From: Humisphaera borealis
GTDB lineage: Bacteria; Planctomycetota; Phycisphaerae; Tepidisphaerales; Tepidisphaeraceae
Assembly: GCF_015169395.1 (NCBI RefSeq)
Contig: NZ_CP063458.1
Span: forward strand, 620,001 to 684,000
DNA length: 64,000 nt
Reading direction: 5' to 3'
Below the pieces are notes generated by a model. It did not search any database and had not been told where the DNA came from. It worked only from the letters and a program-made list of their open reading frames with translations. Of this stretch, positions 45,047 to 53,324 are shown piece by piece. The first letter of the stretch is position 1. Each line of letters begins with the position of its first letter. A program made the position numbers and the translations under genes.

Positions 45047-45502
45047 ATGAACGGAACCGTTGCCCAACTCAACATCTCCAGGGGCGGTATCCCCAAATTG
45101 CCGATTCCCGCGGCACGTATCACCGCCGAGGGTGTCGAAGGGGACTGGCAGAAGAACCGCAAGTACCACGGCGGTCCGGACCGCGCCCTCTGCATCTACT
45201 CCGAAGAGCTGTACGCGTGGCTTCGCGAGGAAGGCATTGACGTAACGAACGGTGCCGTCGGTGAAAACCTCACCACGCGCGGGATCGACCTCCAGAAGCT
45301 CCAGCCCGGCAGCCAGCTACAGATCGGCGGCGACGACGGCTGCACGATCGAGATCACCAAGGTCCGCATTCCTTGCTCGCAACTGAAGAAATGGAGAGGC
45401 GACCTGCCCGAGCTCATCGTCGGCCGAAGCGGCTGGATGGCGAAGGTCGTTCGCGAGGGAACCGTGCAGGCCGGCGATCCCATCCGCGTGATTCGTGAAT
45501 GA
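45047..45502 (+). CDS. MOSC domain protein
   Basis: 151 residues from ATG 45047. The MOSC fold is recognised from ISRGGIPKLPI, GDWQKNRKYHGGPDRALCIY (shown in part), EELYAWLREEG, GAVGENLTTRGID and the conserved cysteine in KVRIPCSQLKKW. MOSC domains bind molybdenum cofactor or carry sulphur; stand-alone YiiM-like proteins reduce N-hydroxylated compounds. Divergent from the TIM-barrel gene, 100 bp apart. A small GTCAGC-ttc-GGCTGAC hairpin follows the stop. Confidence 0.88.
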   Translation: MNGTVAQLNISRGGIPKLPIPAARITAEGVEGDWQKNRKYHGGPDRALCIYSEELYAWLREEGIDVTNGAVGENLTTRGIDLQKLQPGSQLQIGGDDGCTIEITKVRIPCSQLKKWRGDLPELIVGRSGWMAKVVREGTVQAGDPIRVIRE

Positions 45503-45601
45503 GAGCACGCCGTCAGCTTCGGCTGACTCGAATTGTTTGGTTCAGAAGATTGTCCCTCGCCGGTCATCGCCAGCCGTCCACTTGCTCTATAATCCCATCC
45601 G

Positions 45602-46216
45602 ATGAGCGTCAACAGCGGATACACGCAGAGCATTCAGCAACTGATGGCCGAACTGGCCCGGCTTCCGGGCATCGGCATGCGATCCGCCGAGCGGATCGCC
45701 TTCCACCTGCTTAAGCAAAGCCCCGAAGAAGCGATGAAGCTTGCCGACGCGATCAAGGATGTGAAAACGCGCATCCGGCATTGTTCCATTTGCTACAACC
45801 TGACCGAGGCCGATCCGTGCGCGATCTGCGTCGATCCCGGCCGCGATCACGGCTTGGTCTGCGTGGTGGAACAACCGAAGGACCTGCTCGCACTGGAATC
45901 GGCCGGATTGTACAAGGGGGCGTACCATGTGCTGCTCGGGCGGATTGCCCCGCTGGAAGGTATCGAGCCCGGCGATCTGACGATCGACCCGCTGCTGGAC
46001 CGCATCGCCTCGGGCGCGGTCCGCGAGCTGATCATGGGCACCAACCCGACGATGGAAGGGGACGGAACCGCGCTGTTCGTGCAGAGTGTGGTGAATAGCC
46101 GATTCCCCAAGGTCCAGGTGACCAGGCTGGCGCGGGGATTGCCGGCCGGCAGCAGCATTGAGTATGCGAACCGGAATATCCTGGCCGACGCGATCGCCGG
46201 CCGTCAGCGGATGTGA
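45602..46216 (+). CDS. recR: recombination mediator protein RecR
   Basis: 204 residues from ATG 45602. RecR acts with RecO (and RecF) to load RecA at gaps. Features in order: helix-hairpin-helix LARLPGIGMRSAERIAFHLL, C4 zinc finger CSICYNLTEADPCAIC, Toprim strand VCVVEQPKDLLALESAG, and the Walker-like GTNPTMEGDGTALFVQ, then VTRLARGLPAGSSIEYAN. Length is the family norm. The common dnaX-ybaB-recR arrangement is not present here; the left neighbour is a MOSC gene 99 bp away. Confidence 0.96.
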   Translation: MSVNSGYTQSIQQLMAELARLPGIGMRSAERIAFHLLKQSPEEAMKLADAIKDVKTRIRHCSICYNLTEADPCAICVDPGRDHGLVCVVEQPKDLLALESAGLYKGAYHVLLGRIAPLEGIEPGDLTIDPLLDRIASGAVRELIMGTNPTMEGDGTALFVQSVVNSRFPKVQVTRLARGLPAGSSIEYANRNILADAIAGRQRM

Positions 46217-46271
46217 TCGGGCTTCACGCGTTTCGGCGGCCGGTCTGACCGACCCTTTTCCGTCGACACAA

Positions 46272-46313
46272 AGTGAATTACCACGGTCACTTAGTGAACT
46301 ACCACGGTTACTT
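46272..46313. repeat. tandem pair of 21-bp units
   Basis: AGTGAATTACCACGGTCACTT (46272-46292, one base over the half-turn; 19 of 21 match the next copy at 46293-46313). The first copy contains an AAGTGA-N10-TCACTT inverted repeat, an operator-like geometry, but it lies between the converging recR and lipoprotein genes. Confidence 0.6.
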
Positions 46314-46322
46314 ACCGCCGAT

Positions 46323-46667
46323 TTACTTGTTCAGGTCCGGCACGACCGGGAACGCCGGCCGGGTGGTCGAAGCGCCGGTCGACTTGATCGGCGGCAGCGA
46401 CGGGAACGTCGTGGGGAGCGTTCCGGGCGTGATCCTGGGCATGGGCGGAAGGATGCTGTTGGGATTGACCACCGGCAGCGTGGACGGCGAGGGGACATCG
46501 ACGCTCGGCTGCGTGGATGGCTTGGTGGCGGGCGTCTGTGTGCCGGCGGCAGTAGCAGCGGCCGCGGGGGCCGTGGCCGGCGTTTTCTTCTCTTCGCCCT
46601 TGCAGCCGGTCAGTCCCAGCAGGCCGATCGCAACGACGGCAGTCACCTTAATGGTTCGAATCAACAT
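46323..46667 (-). CDS. small Pro/Thr-rich lipoprotein
   Basis: 114 residues from ATG 46667 (AGGAG 7 nt upstream). The signal MLIRTIKVTAVVAIGLLGLT ends at a lipobox LTGC with C22 as the lipidated residue. The mature part is low complexity, rich in Pro, Ala, Thr and Ser (KKTPATAPAAAATAAG, LPPMPRITPGTLPTTF). No fold or function is visible. Probably a surface-anchored or periplasmic spacer protein. Convergent with recR. Confidence 0.75.
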   Translation of the reverse strand: MLIRTIKVTAVVAIGLLGLTGCKGEEKKTPATAPAAAATAAGTQTPATKPSTQPSVDVPSPSTLPVVNPNSILPPMPRITPGTLPTTFPSLPPIKSTGASTTRPAFPVVPDLNK

Positions 46668-46828
46668 GCAGTCTCCTTGATCCAATGTCCCCGGCGTCTT
46701 CCCGCAATGTCACCCAGACCTGCGGACTGTATCCGATATCACGGCATATCGTGTTATCAGGGTCGCGATTTCAACAGGTAGTACCCGGCTTTGGATTTCC
46801 GACCCTTTTGCGTACGATCAACCCCCCG

Positions 46829-47299
46829 ATGTCCCGTAAGAACGCTGCCAACCTCTCTCCGCGGATCGCCAACCGCAAGGCGCTGCACGACTATTTCATC
46901 GAGAGCAAGCTCGAATGCGGGATCGTCCTGGTCGGCTCCGAGGTGAAAGCGCTGCGGGCGGGCAACGCCCAACTCGCCGAGGCATTCGCCAAGGTGGAAC
47001 GGGGCGAACTGGTTCTCCATCAGTGCCATATCGATCCGTACGAGCAGGCGAACCTGATGAACCATATCCCGGTTCGCCCGCGCAAGCTCCTGGCGCATCG
47101 AAAGGAAATCAAACGGCTTGCCGAGCTGACCAAAGACCACGGCGTTACCCTGGTGCCGCTGGCGCTTTACTTTAAAGACGGCCGGGTCAAGGTGGAGATC
47201 GCCGTCGGTCGGGGCAAGCGCCGTGAGGACAAGCGGGCCTCCATCAAGGAAAAGGAAATGAAACGCGACATGCGGCGGATCATGACCAAGCGGCAATAG
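46829..47299 (+). CDS. smpB: SsrA-binding protein SmpB
   Basis: 156 residues from ATG 46829. SmpB binds tmRNA and brings it to stalled ribosomes for trans-translation. Family blocks: ANRKALHDYFIESKLECGIV, LVGSEVKALRAGNAQLAEAF, CHIDPYEQANLMNH, RKLLAHRKEIKRLA, LVPLALYFKDGRVKVEIAVG, and the basic tail GKRREDKRASIKEKEMKRDM. Length is normal. No tmRNA gene was recognised nearby. Confidence 0.96.
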   Translation: MSRKNAANLSPRIANRKALHDYFIESKLECGIVLVGSEVKALRAGNAQLAEAFAKVERGELVLHQCHIDPYEQANLMNHIPVRPRKLLAHRKEIKRLAELTKDHGVTLVPLALYFKDGRVKVEIAVGRGKRREDKRASIKEKEMKRDMRRIMTKRQ

Positions 47300-47575
47300 C
47301 AGGCCCAAATCGCAGCCGTCTTCCGACCGCGCGGAACCAGAGAACGCGAAGGCGCGAAATCGCAAAGGAAGCGCGAAGCTACGGAACGTCAGCGAATGTG
47401 CATCGCTGACTCAGCATTGCCGATTCACGACCATTGCGCGAACTCGGGATGGACCTCCTTCGTGTTCTCTTTGTTACAGCGGACGGGGGCGGACTGGGAA
47501 GAATTCTGTCTCGCGCGCGAAACTTGCTGTTCGGCGTCGTATGGGTTGGCACACACTCAACCACGGAGACTGCCA

Positions 47576-48550
47576 ATGACCCGACTTCAGCGATTCCTGG
47601 GCACTGCCCTCTGCGTTCCCCTCACCGCCAACCCTCTTTTCGCCCAGCAATCGCCGCCGGCGAACGACACTTTGCCGCCCGCTGCGGTTGCGGCCGATCC
47701 CGCGGCCCCTGCCGAAGCCCCGGCTCCCGTCGATGGTCGAAGCACGGTGATCGGCGAGGTCAAGTTCGAAGCGGTTCGCGTCGAAGACGTGATCACCTTC
47801 CTTCAGGACGTCAGCAAGGGTTATCGCGCCGTCATCGTTCGCAAGGGCAAGTCCGACGACGAGCCCCTGGTGACCATGCGGCTCAAGAACGTATCGGTCC
47901 AGCAGATCCTGGACGTGATCACCACCGCTTACGGCGGCATCGAAGTTACGCCCGTCGACGGTCCGAACGGGCCGGTCGATGTGATCTCTATTCTTCCCCG
48001 GGCAGCGGTGGATGCCGATGCGGCACCTGCGGGAGCAGCACCGGCCGAGCCGGAACGCGCCGTTCGCGTGTATCGCCTGTCGGGCATTGTTCAGATGATG
48101 GCCCCCAAGGCAGAGAAGGATGCCCTGGCCAACGTCCTGTCCGTGATCAAGGCAACGATCGAGATGACCGCCGGCCGCGAAGCGCCGACGATCCAGCTTC
48201 ACGAGGAAACCCACACACTGATCTTCAAAGGTTCGCAGCAGCAACGGCTCGCGGTCGAAGACGTGCTGTCGGCCCTCGAGAGCGACCGCGCCGTCCGCGG
48301 CGCCGGCGGCGAAGGGCAGGGGCCGGCGGACTTCAGCCGGCTGCGGAAACAGTTAGAAGACGCGCGGGCGGAACTGGAGAAATCCCGACAAGAGGGGGTA
48401 CTGCTTCGTACTGAGGTGGATGCCATCCAGCGGCAACGTGAATTCCAGGCGCGGGATCAGCAGGACATGAAGGCGGAGTACCTCAAGGAAATCCAACTGC
48501 TCCGGGCAGAACTGGGAGAGCTCCAGCGTCAGACGGCCAAACCAAAGTAA
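47576..48550 (+). CDS. exported protein with STN-like domain and C-terminal coiled coil
   Basis: 324 residues from ATG 47576 (GGAGA upstream). Signal peptide ends near LFA. After an Ala/Pro linker, residues about 60-150 resemble a secretin/TonB short N-terminal (STN) fold: IGEVKFEAVRVEDVITFLQD, LVTMRLKNVSVQQILDVITT, PVDVISILPR. Residues 160-240 look like a second secretin N-type lobe (HTLIFKGSQQQRLAVEDVL). The last 80 residues are a coiled coil (RLRKQLEDARAELEKSRQEG and onward). There is no beta-barrel secretin domain. It may act as a periplasmic scaffold. It precedes an ECF sigma gene by 48 bp. Confidence 0.7.
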   Translation: MTRLQRFLGTALCVPLTANPLFAQQSPPANDTLPPAAVAADPAAPAEAPAPVDGRSTVIGEVKFEAVRVEDVITFLQDVSKGYRAVIVRKGKSDDEPLVTMRLKNVSVQQILDVITTAYGGIEVTPVDGPNGPVDVISILPRAAVDADAAPAGAAPAEPERAVRVYRLSGIVQMMAPKAEKDALANVLSVIKATIEMTAGREAPTIQLHEETHTLIFKGSQQQRLAVEDVLSALESDRAVRGAGGEGQGPADFSRLRKQLEDARAELEKSRQEGVLLRTEVDAIQRQREFQARDQQDMKAEYLKEIQLLRAELGELQRQTAKPK

Positions 48551-48598
48551 GCCGGCGCGTGTGCCGTATTCGTCGTCGGTTCGTTTGAATCACCAGAC

Positions 48599-49231
48599 AT
48601 GTCGGCTGCGATCGAAGCCATCTTCATTCAGACGCGCGACGCATCGGCCGAGGCGCGATCGGCGATTCAGGAACACGGACGGTTGGAAGAGCCGATCGAC
48701 AAGCTCAGTGCCGCCATCGCCGACGGCGACGGCCGTGCCATCGAGGCGTTCTATCGCCGGTACTTCGACCGGCTCTACGGTTGGGCGCGCAGGTTCACCC
48801 GACGGGACGAAGCGTTCTGCCTCGATGTGGTGCAGGAATCCGTGCTCCGCATCGTGCGAACGATTCGGTGCGTCGAAGCGGAGCCCCAGCTGCTGGCCTG
48901 GCTCCGGCTGGTCGTCCAGACGACGGCGTACGACCTGCTGAAGGCGTCACGCCGGCGGGAACGGCGCGAATCAGAAGTTCATCCGACAGCCCGCGAGCCG
49001 CACGGCCCTTCGGCAGATGAGTCGGCGATGGAGCAGGAACAGACCGAATGGCTCCGCCGACAAATCGACGCGCTGGACCCCGGGTTGTCACGGATGATCG
49101 ATCTGCGCTACGCGCGGGGCTGGACGCTGGCACGGATCGGCCAGGCGTTCGGACTGACGCCCGGAACAGTGGACGGTCGATTGCGCCGGGTGCTGGGCCA
49201 ACTGCGAAGCAGCGCGGAGGAAGCCTTCTAG
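48599..49231 (+). CDS. ECF-type RNA polymerase sigma factor
   Basis: 210 residues from ATG 48599. Sigma region 2 is seen at AIEAFYRRYFDRLYGWARRF, DVVQESVLRIVRTIR and QLLAWLRLVVQTTAYDLLKA; region 4 at GLSRMIDLRYARGWTLARIG and QAFGLTPGTVDGRLRRVLGQ. The linker is charged and variable. The next gene is a one-TM protein that could be the cognate anti-sigma factor, so the pair probably responds to an envelope signal. Target promoters are unknown. Confidence 0.9.
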   Translation: MSAAIEAIFIQTRDASAEARSAIQEHGRLEEPIDKLSAAIADGDGRAIEAFYRRYFDRLYGWARRFTRRDEAFCLDVVQESVLRIVRTIRCVEAEPQLLAWLRLVVQTTAYDLLKASRRRERRESEVHPTAREPHGPSADESAMEQEQTEWLRRQIDALDPGLSRMIDLRYARGWTLARIGQAFGLTPGTVDGRLRRVLGQLRSSAEEAF

Positions 49232-49285
49232 CTGAAACTCTTTGACATCGTCGGGCCGGCTTCCCCAATGCAGTCCCGACGTGTT

Positions 49286-49319
49286 TAAACATGCTGTACG
49301 AATAAACATGCTGTACGAA
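49286..49319 (+). repeat. 17-bp tandem duplication at a start codon
   Basis: TAAACATGCTGTACGAA occurs twice, perfectly, at 49286-49302 and 49303-49319. The first copy makes the four-codon frame ATG-CTG-TAC-GAA-TAA, whose stop ends 2 nt before the ATG (49308) of the next gene. Confidence 0.85.
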
Positions 49320-49847
49320 CCGAGCGAACCCGAATCACCCTCCGAGCTTTCTGCCGCCGGCCGACGGCGTCGCGAGGCGATCCTTGTCTTGGCGACGAGT
49401 CACGCAAACCGCCTGCGCAGGCGGCGATCGGCCCTGCGGGTGACGGGCGTCGCCGCCGTGTGCCTTTGCGCGGCGGCTTTGGCGTTTGCCTTGATAGGCA
49501 CGCGTCCGTCGAATCGACCGATCGAAGTGGCCGGCCCGACCGGTCTCCCTCCAGCGATTCCGTCGCCGGGACCTGTCGGTCCGGCCGTGCTTCCGGTCGC
49601 GATGACTCCCCCGACCGCCACAACGGCCTATGTCGTCAGGCCCGCCCGCGTCGAAGTGACGATCACGAACCTTCGCACCGATCCGACCCTGGTCGATCGG
49701 CTCGCGGTGCCGCGAACGGTCGGCGGGTGGGAGACCATCAGCACCGACGAACTTCTTCGCGAACTTCATAAGAGCGGTCTTTCCGGCGGCGTAGTCGTTC
49801 GACAGGGCAAGCCAACAGTCTGGTTCAGCCCGTCGGCCCGCGAATGA
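49308..49847 (+). CDS. one-TM protein after the ECF sigma gene (candidate anti-sigma factor)
   Basis: 179 residues from ATG 49308, inside the second copy of a 17-bp duplication. The cytoplasmic part is short and basic (AAGRRRREAILVLATSHANR), a membrane helix spans about 44-65 (RVTGVAAVCLCAAALAFALI), then a Pro-rich linker and a small periplasmic domain (RPARVEVTITNLRTDPTLVD ... ELLRELHKSGLSGGVVV). The gene order sigma then TM protein is typical of anti-sigma factors, but no zinc (HxxxCxxC) motif is present and the inner domain is only about 43 residues. The role is inferred from context. Confidence 0.6.
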   Translation: MLYEPSEPESPSELSAAGRRRREAILVLATSHANRLRRRRSALRVTGVAAVCLCAAALAFALIGTRPSNRPIEVAGPTGLPPAIPSPGPVGPAVLPVAMTPPTATTAYVVRPARVEVTITNLRTDPTLVDRLAVPRTVGGWETISTDELLRELHKSGLSGGVVVRQGKPTVWFSPSARE

Positions 49848-49932
49848 GCCAACGGATTGAGCCAGACCTTTGCCATAGCCCGCCAACCCGGCTGCGCGTA
49901 AGCTGTTTCGGTCGCACCCGGGAGCCGCTCTC

Positions 49933-51303
49933 ATGTTCAAGCCGCTGATTGGTGGAGTCGTCACTCTGTTGCTTCTCACTGCGGGTACCTCGGGGCAGGT
50001 CGCTCTCCCGCCGACGACGCAGCCCGCCCCCCTCAGTTACGTGGAGATTGTCGAGCGGGCGGTCGCCGCCAATGCGAACCTCTCCGCCTTGGAAAAGCAG
50101 ACGCAGGCCAAGCTGAAGGAACTGTCCGGCGTTGTCGGCCCCGAAGCCGATGCGATCCGAAAGGATCTGCTCATCCGTCGCCGAACCGCTGACCGCCAAG
50201 CCTGGATCGCCGACCGACGGCTGAAACTGTACTGGCTCGCGCAGGCTCTGCCCGAACAGTCCCGCGGCGACCTCGCCAATTTGCTTCCGGACGAGGAAGA
50301 CGCGCTGCTCGACGCCCGCACCGTGCCCCAGCGACTGTTCGTCCCACTTCCGCCCAAAACCTTCGATAAGACGCCTGTCGAAGAAGTGCTGGCCTGGATC
50401 GAGACCAAGAGCGATGTCCGCGTCGTGGCCGACTGGCCGGCGCTGACCAAGATCGGCGTTTCCAAGATCGACGTCGTTTCACTCGACGTCGGCAAGTACG
50501 ACAAACCCGCGATGGATACCGTGAAGACGGTGGTTGCCGCGCTGGCAAAGGACTTGGCGGTGATCGATCCGCGGCAATCCGATGCGGTGCTGATCTCGAC
50601 GAAGGAAGGCATCGGGCAACTGCAGGAACGGGACCGGCTGCTGACCGGCCGCGTCAAAAGCCCCGCGGCATGGACCACGACGCCGTTACTTCAGCCGGCC
50701 GCATACACACAAGTGCCGCTGATCGAAGTTTTGGAGCGCATGCTGGGTTCGGCGTCGGCCGAGGTGCATTGGGATCGTCTGGCGGCGTTGGGCATCAAAC
50801 CGGACACATCGGTGTCGATTACCCTGGGCGTTCACCGGATCGGTCACGCCTTTGCGCTGCTGACGGACGTGCTGAATGCGATCGCACAGAAGCCCGGGGC
50901 GGTGACCTTTGACCTCTCGCCCGAAGGCGTGGTCATTCTGTCAGATAAGCGTGGCCTGGCCGAGGCGCTTGCCGCGGCCGACTGGCTGGCGGGGGCGGTC
51001 GCGAAGGAACCGGAGCTGAAGGGGAGTCTCGCCCAGCACATCGCCGACATGCGCGGGCAGAATGTTCCCCTGGCCGACGCCGTGGCATTCGTGCGTCAGG
51101 CGGCGAACCTGGACATCAGGCCCGACTGGGCGAGCCTCGCCGCCAGCGGCCTGACCGAGAAAACACCGATCACCCTCGACCTGCCCAGTCCGCCGGCGTC
51201 GCAGGCGCTGCGGCTGATGTTCATCCCCCCCGAAGGCAAACCGCCGGTCACCTGGAAGGTGGAGGGCAAGACGCTGGTAGTCAAGTCGGCGGGAACGCAG
51301 TAG
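49933..51303 (+). CDS. exported protein with three STN-like domains
   Basis: 456 residues. Signal peptide (FKPLIGGVVTLLLLTAGTSG). Residues 30-125 are helical with coiled-coil character. Then a unit of about 90 residues with a beta-alpha-beta pattern is repeated three times: TPVEEVLAWIETKSDVRVVA...; VPLIEVLERMLGSASAEVHW...; VPLADAVAFVRQAANLDIRP... Each begins with a short strand and an amphipathic helix like the STN module of secretins and TonB receptors. No barrel or TonB box is present. It shares the strand and neighbourhood of the ECF sigma gene and the other STN-like protein, suggesting a common envelope function. Confidence 0.65.
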   Translation: MFKPLIGGVVTLLLLTAGTSGQVALPPTTQPAPLSYVEIVERAVAANANLSALEKQTQAKLKELSGVVGPEADAIRKDLLIRRRTADRQAWIADRRLKLYWLAQALPEQSRGDLANLLPDEEDALLDARTVPQRLFVPLPPKTFDKTPVEEVLAWIETKSDVRVVADWPALTKIGVSKIDVVSLDVGKYDKPAMDTVKTVVAALAKDLAVIDPRQSDAVLISTKEGIGQLQERDRLLTGRVKSPAAWTTTPLLQPAAYTQVPLIEVLERMLGSASAEVHWDRLAALGIKPDTSVSITLGVHRIGHAFALLTDVLNAIAQKPGAVTFDLSPEGVVILSDKRGLAEALAAADWLAGAVAKEPELKGSLAQHIADMRGQNVPLADAVAFVRQAANLDIRPDWASLAASGLTEKTPITLDLPSPPASQALRLMFIPPEGKPPVTWKVEGKTLVVKSAGTQ

Positions 51304-51379
51304 GCAGTAGTCAGTGGTCGGTAGTCAGACGCAAGCCCTCGCTCTGGCACTGACGACTGACTACCGACCACTGACTACT
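51301..51379. repeat. 23-bp perfect hairpin beginning with TAGGCAG
   Basis: Arm 51306-51328 (AGTAGTCAGTGGTCGGTAGT plus CAG) and its exact complement 51357-51379, with a 28-bp loop. It starts at the TAG stop of the STN-like gene. The leading TAGGCAGTAG unit is the same as the tandem repeat at 30426-30499. It could terminate transcription before psd, 50 bp on. Confidence 0.85.
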
Positions 51380-51429
51380 CGATTCCCTGCGTTGACAACC
51401 ATCACCGCGCGACCTAGCTTGCCGGTCGA

Positions 51430-52167
51430 ATGTTTCGATTCACACGACACGGTTTTAAAGAGATGCTCGTCGGCACCGTTGTGCTGGCGTTGATGGCCTT
51501 TGCGCTGGGCTGGGCTTGGTGGCCGTTGGCTATCCTCGTCCTGCCGGTGCTTATCTGGCTTTTTGCGTTTTTCCGCGACCCGGAACGGCCGATCCCCGCC
51601 GAAGAGCGGATCATGGTCAGCCCGGCCGACGGTACCGTCTCGGACATCACCGAGATCGAAAGCGAACCACTCCTCGGCGGCGTGCCGGCTGTGCGCGTGG
51701 GCATCTTCCTGTCGGTGTTCAACGTCCACGTCAACCGCAGCCCCTGCGACGGCAAGGTGCTTTCCATCACCTACAAGAAGGGCAAGTTCATCAATGCCCT
51801 CCAGCACGCCAAGGCGTCGGACGAGAATGAAAGCAACACCGTCGTCCTCGGCGAAACGACGACCGGCAAGCCGGTCGCGGTCGTCAAGCAGATCGTCGGT
51901 CTGATCGCGCGTCGCATCATCTTCACCGCCAGCCAGGGGGATTCTCTACGGATGGGGGATCGCATCGGCATGATCAAGTTCGGCAGCCGAACCGAATTGG
52001 TGATCGCCAAGTGGCTGGAGCCGAAGGTCACGGTGCAGGTCGGACAGGTCGTCCGCGGCGGGGCGGACATCGTCGCCAAGCTGGGACAGCCGATCCACAC
52101 CACCGTCAAGCAGCCTGCCGACGGGGAAGAGTTTGAGCCCATCGGCACGCGGGTGTCGCCGACCTGA
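51430..52167 (+). CDS. psd: phosphatidylserine decarboxylase (short, Psd-A type)
   Basis: 245 residues from ATG 51430. It decarboxylates phosphatidylserine to phosphatidylethanolamine at the inner membrane. An N-terminal membrane hairpin (GTVVLALMAFALGWAWWPLA and the following helix) precedes AFFRDPERPIP, VSPADGTVSDI, FLSVFNVHVNRSPCDGKVLS and the autoprocessing site KFGSRTEL, where cleavage at G-S makes the pyruvoyl group. The pssA gene follows on the same strand, giving the two last steps in one place. Confidence 0.92.
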   Translation: MFRFTRHGFKEMLVGTVVLALMAFALGWAWWPLAILVLPVLIWLFAFFRDPERPIPAEERIMVSPADGTVSDITEIESEPLLGGVPAVRVGIFLSVFNVHVNRSPCDGKVLSITYKKGKFINALQHAKASDENESNTVVLGETTTGKPVAVVKQIVGLIARRIIFTASQGDSLRMGDRIGMIKFGSRTELVIAKWLEPKVTVQVGQVVRGGADIVAKLGQPIHTTVKQPADGEEFEPIGTRVSPT

Positions 52168-52243
52168 TTGCCCGGACGGAGTGCTCGAATCGATCATCCT
52201 GCGCGACCACCTGGCGCAATCACTTGGTACGATCGACCTGCTG

Positions 52244-53203
52244 ATGACCGAAACACCGCCAATCTCGCCGCGCCATTCCGCCCGCGAGCGACGCCGGCTG
52301 CGCCTTCGCCGCCACGGCAGGCGGGCGTATATTCGATCGGCGTATTCGCTCCCCACGCTTGCGACCCTGGGCAACGCGATCTGCGGCTTTGCCGCGATGT
52401 ACGTCTGCACACTCAACTACTCGTCCACCGATCCGATCACGACCTGGCTGCTGCAGCACCGCTTCGTCGCGGCGGCCTACCTGATCTTCATCGCGATGCT
52501 GTTCGACGCCCTCGACGGCCGACTGGCACGGCTCACCCGGCACACGACCGATTTCGGCGGACAGCTCGACAGCCTGGCCGATGTGATCAGTTTCGGGGCG
52601 GCCCCGGCGTTTCTCGTTTTGCAGGTGTTCAAGGAGAGCATCATCCGGGAGAACACGATGTTCCCCACGATGGTCTCCCGGTTCATCTGGGCCGCCGGGG
52701 CGCTTTACATGTCGTGCGCCGCGATACGGCTCGCGCGGTTTAACGTCAGCAACGAGCACGGCGAGCAGCACCACTTCAGCTTCCTGGGCCTGCCGTCGCC
52801 GGGCGCGGGGGCGGTGGTCGCCGCGCTCGTGCTGATGCAGCAGGACTTGGTCATTCAATCCAGGACCTGGGCTCCCGGTTTTGCCGCCGACCTGTTCCGG
52901 ACCCTGTCGATCGGCTGCCTCTGGGCGATGCCCCTGGTTACGCTTGCGACCGGGCTGCTGATGGTGAGCAACGTTCGCTATCCTCATTTGGTCAACCGTC
53001 ATCTCCGCGGCAAGCGTTCTCTCGGACGGCTCATCTTCCTGCTCGCGATTCTGTTGGGCCTTGTCGTGGCGCATCAGTACGTCATTGGCATCGGCACGCT
53101 GATGTACGCGCTGGCCGGCCTGCTGGGATCGACGTGGGTGCGGATGAAAGCCCGCCGCAATGATCTGGCGACGCCGAGTTCCAGCTCGGCTCGGCCCGAT
53201 TAG
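52244..53203 (+). CDS. pssA: CDP-diacylglycerol--serine O-phosphatidyltransferase
   Basis: 319 residues from ATG 52244. It makes phosphatidylserine from CDP-diacylglycerol and serine. The CDP-alcohol phosphotransferase signature D-G-x2-A-R-x8-G-x3-D-x3-D is intact: DALDGRLARLTRH then TTDFGGQLDSLADVISFG. A basic N-terminus (RERRRLRLRRHGRRAYIRSA) and about six to eight hydrophobic helices follow. It lies 76 bp after psd and its stop codon lies inside the left arm of a long hairpin (53196-53276). Confidence 0.92.
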   Translation: MTETPPISPRHSARERRRLRLRRHGRRAYIRSAYSLPTLATLGNAICGFAAMYVCTLNYSSTDPITTWLLQHRFVAAAYLIFIAMLFDALDGRLARLTRHTTDFGGQLDSLADVISFGAAPAFLVLQVFKESIIRENTMFPTMVSRFIWAAGALYMSCAAIRLARFNVSNEHGEQHHFSFLGLPSPGAGAVVAALVLMQQDLVIQSRTWAPGFAADLFRTLSIGCLWAMPLVTLATGLLMVSNVRYPHLVNRHLRGKRSLGRLIFLLAILLGLVVAHQYVIGIGTLMYALAGLLGSTWVRMKARRNDLATPSSSSARPD

Positions 53204-53276
53204 CGGTCGCACCGCAGGTACACTCTTGGCGATTGTTGAACAAGAAGAGTGCACCTGCGGTGCGACCGCTAATCGG
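53196..53276. terminator. 32-bp-arm hairpin overlapping the pssA stop
   Basis: CCGATTAGCGGTCGCACCGC at 53196, continuing AGGTACACTCTT, is complementary to 53245-53276 with one mismatch; loop 17 bp. It lies between pssA and the convergent phosphatase gene. No T-tail is present, so it may be a mobile palindrome that also works as a terminator. Confidence 0.7.
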
Positions 53277-53324
53277 CGTTGCCGGATAAACCTAATGAAC
53301 CGCCTACCGTGGGCAATGTCCGCG

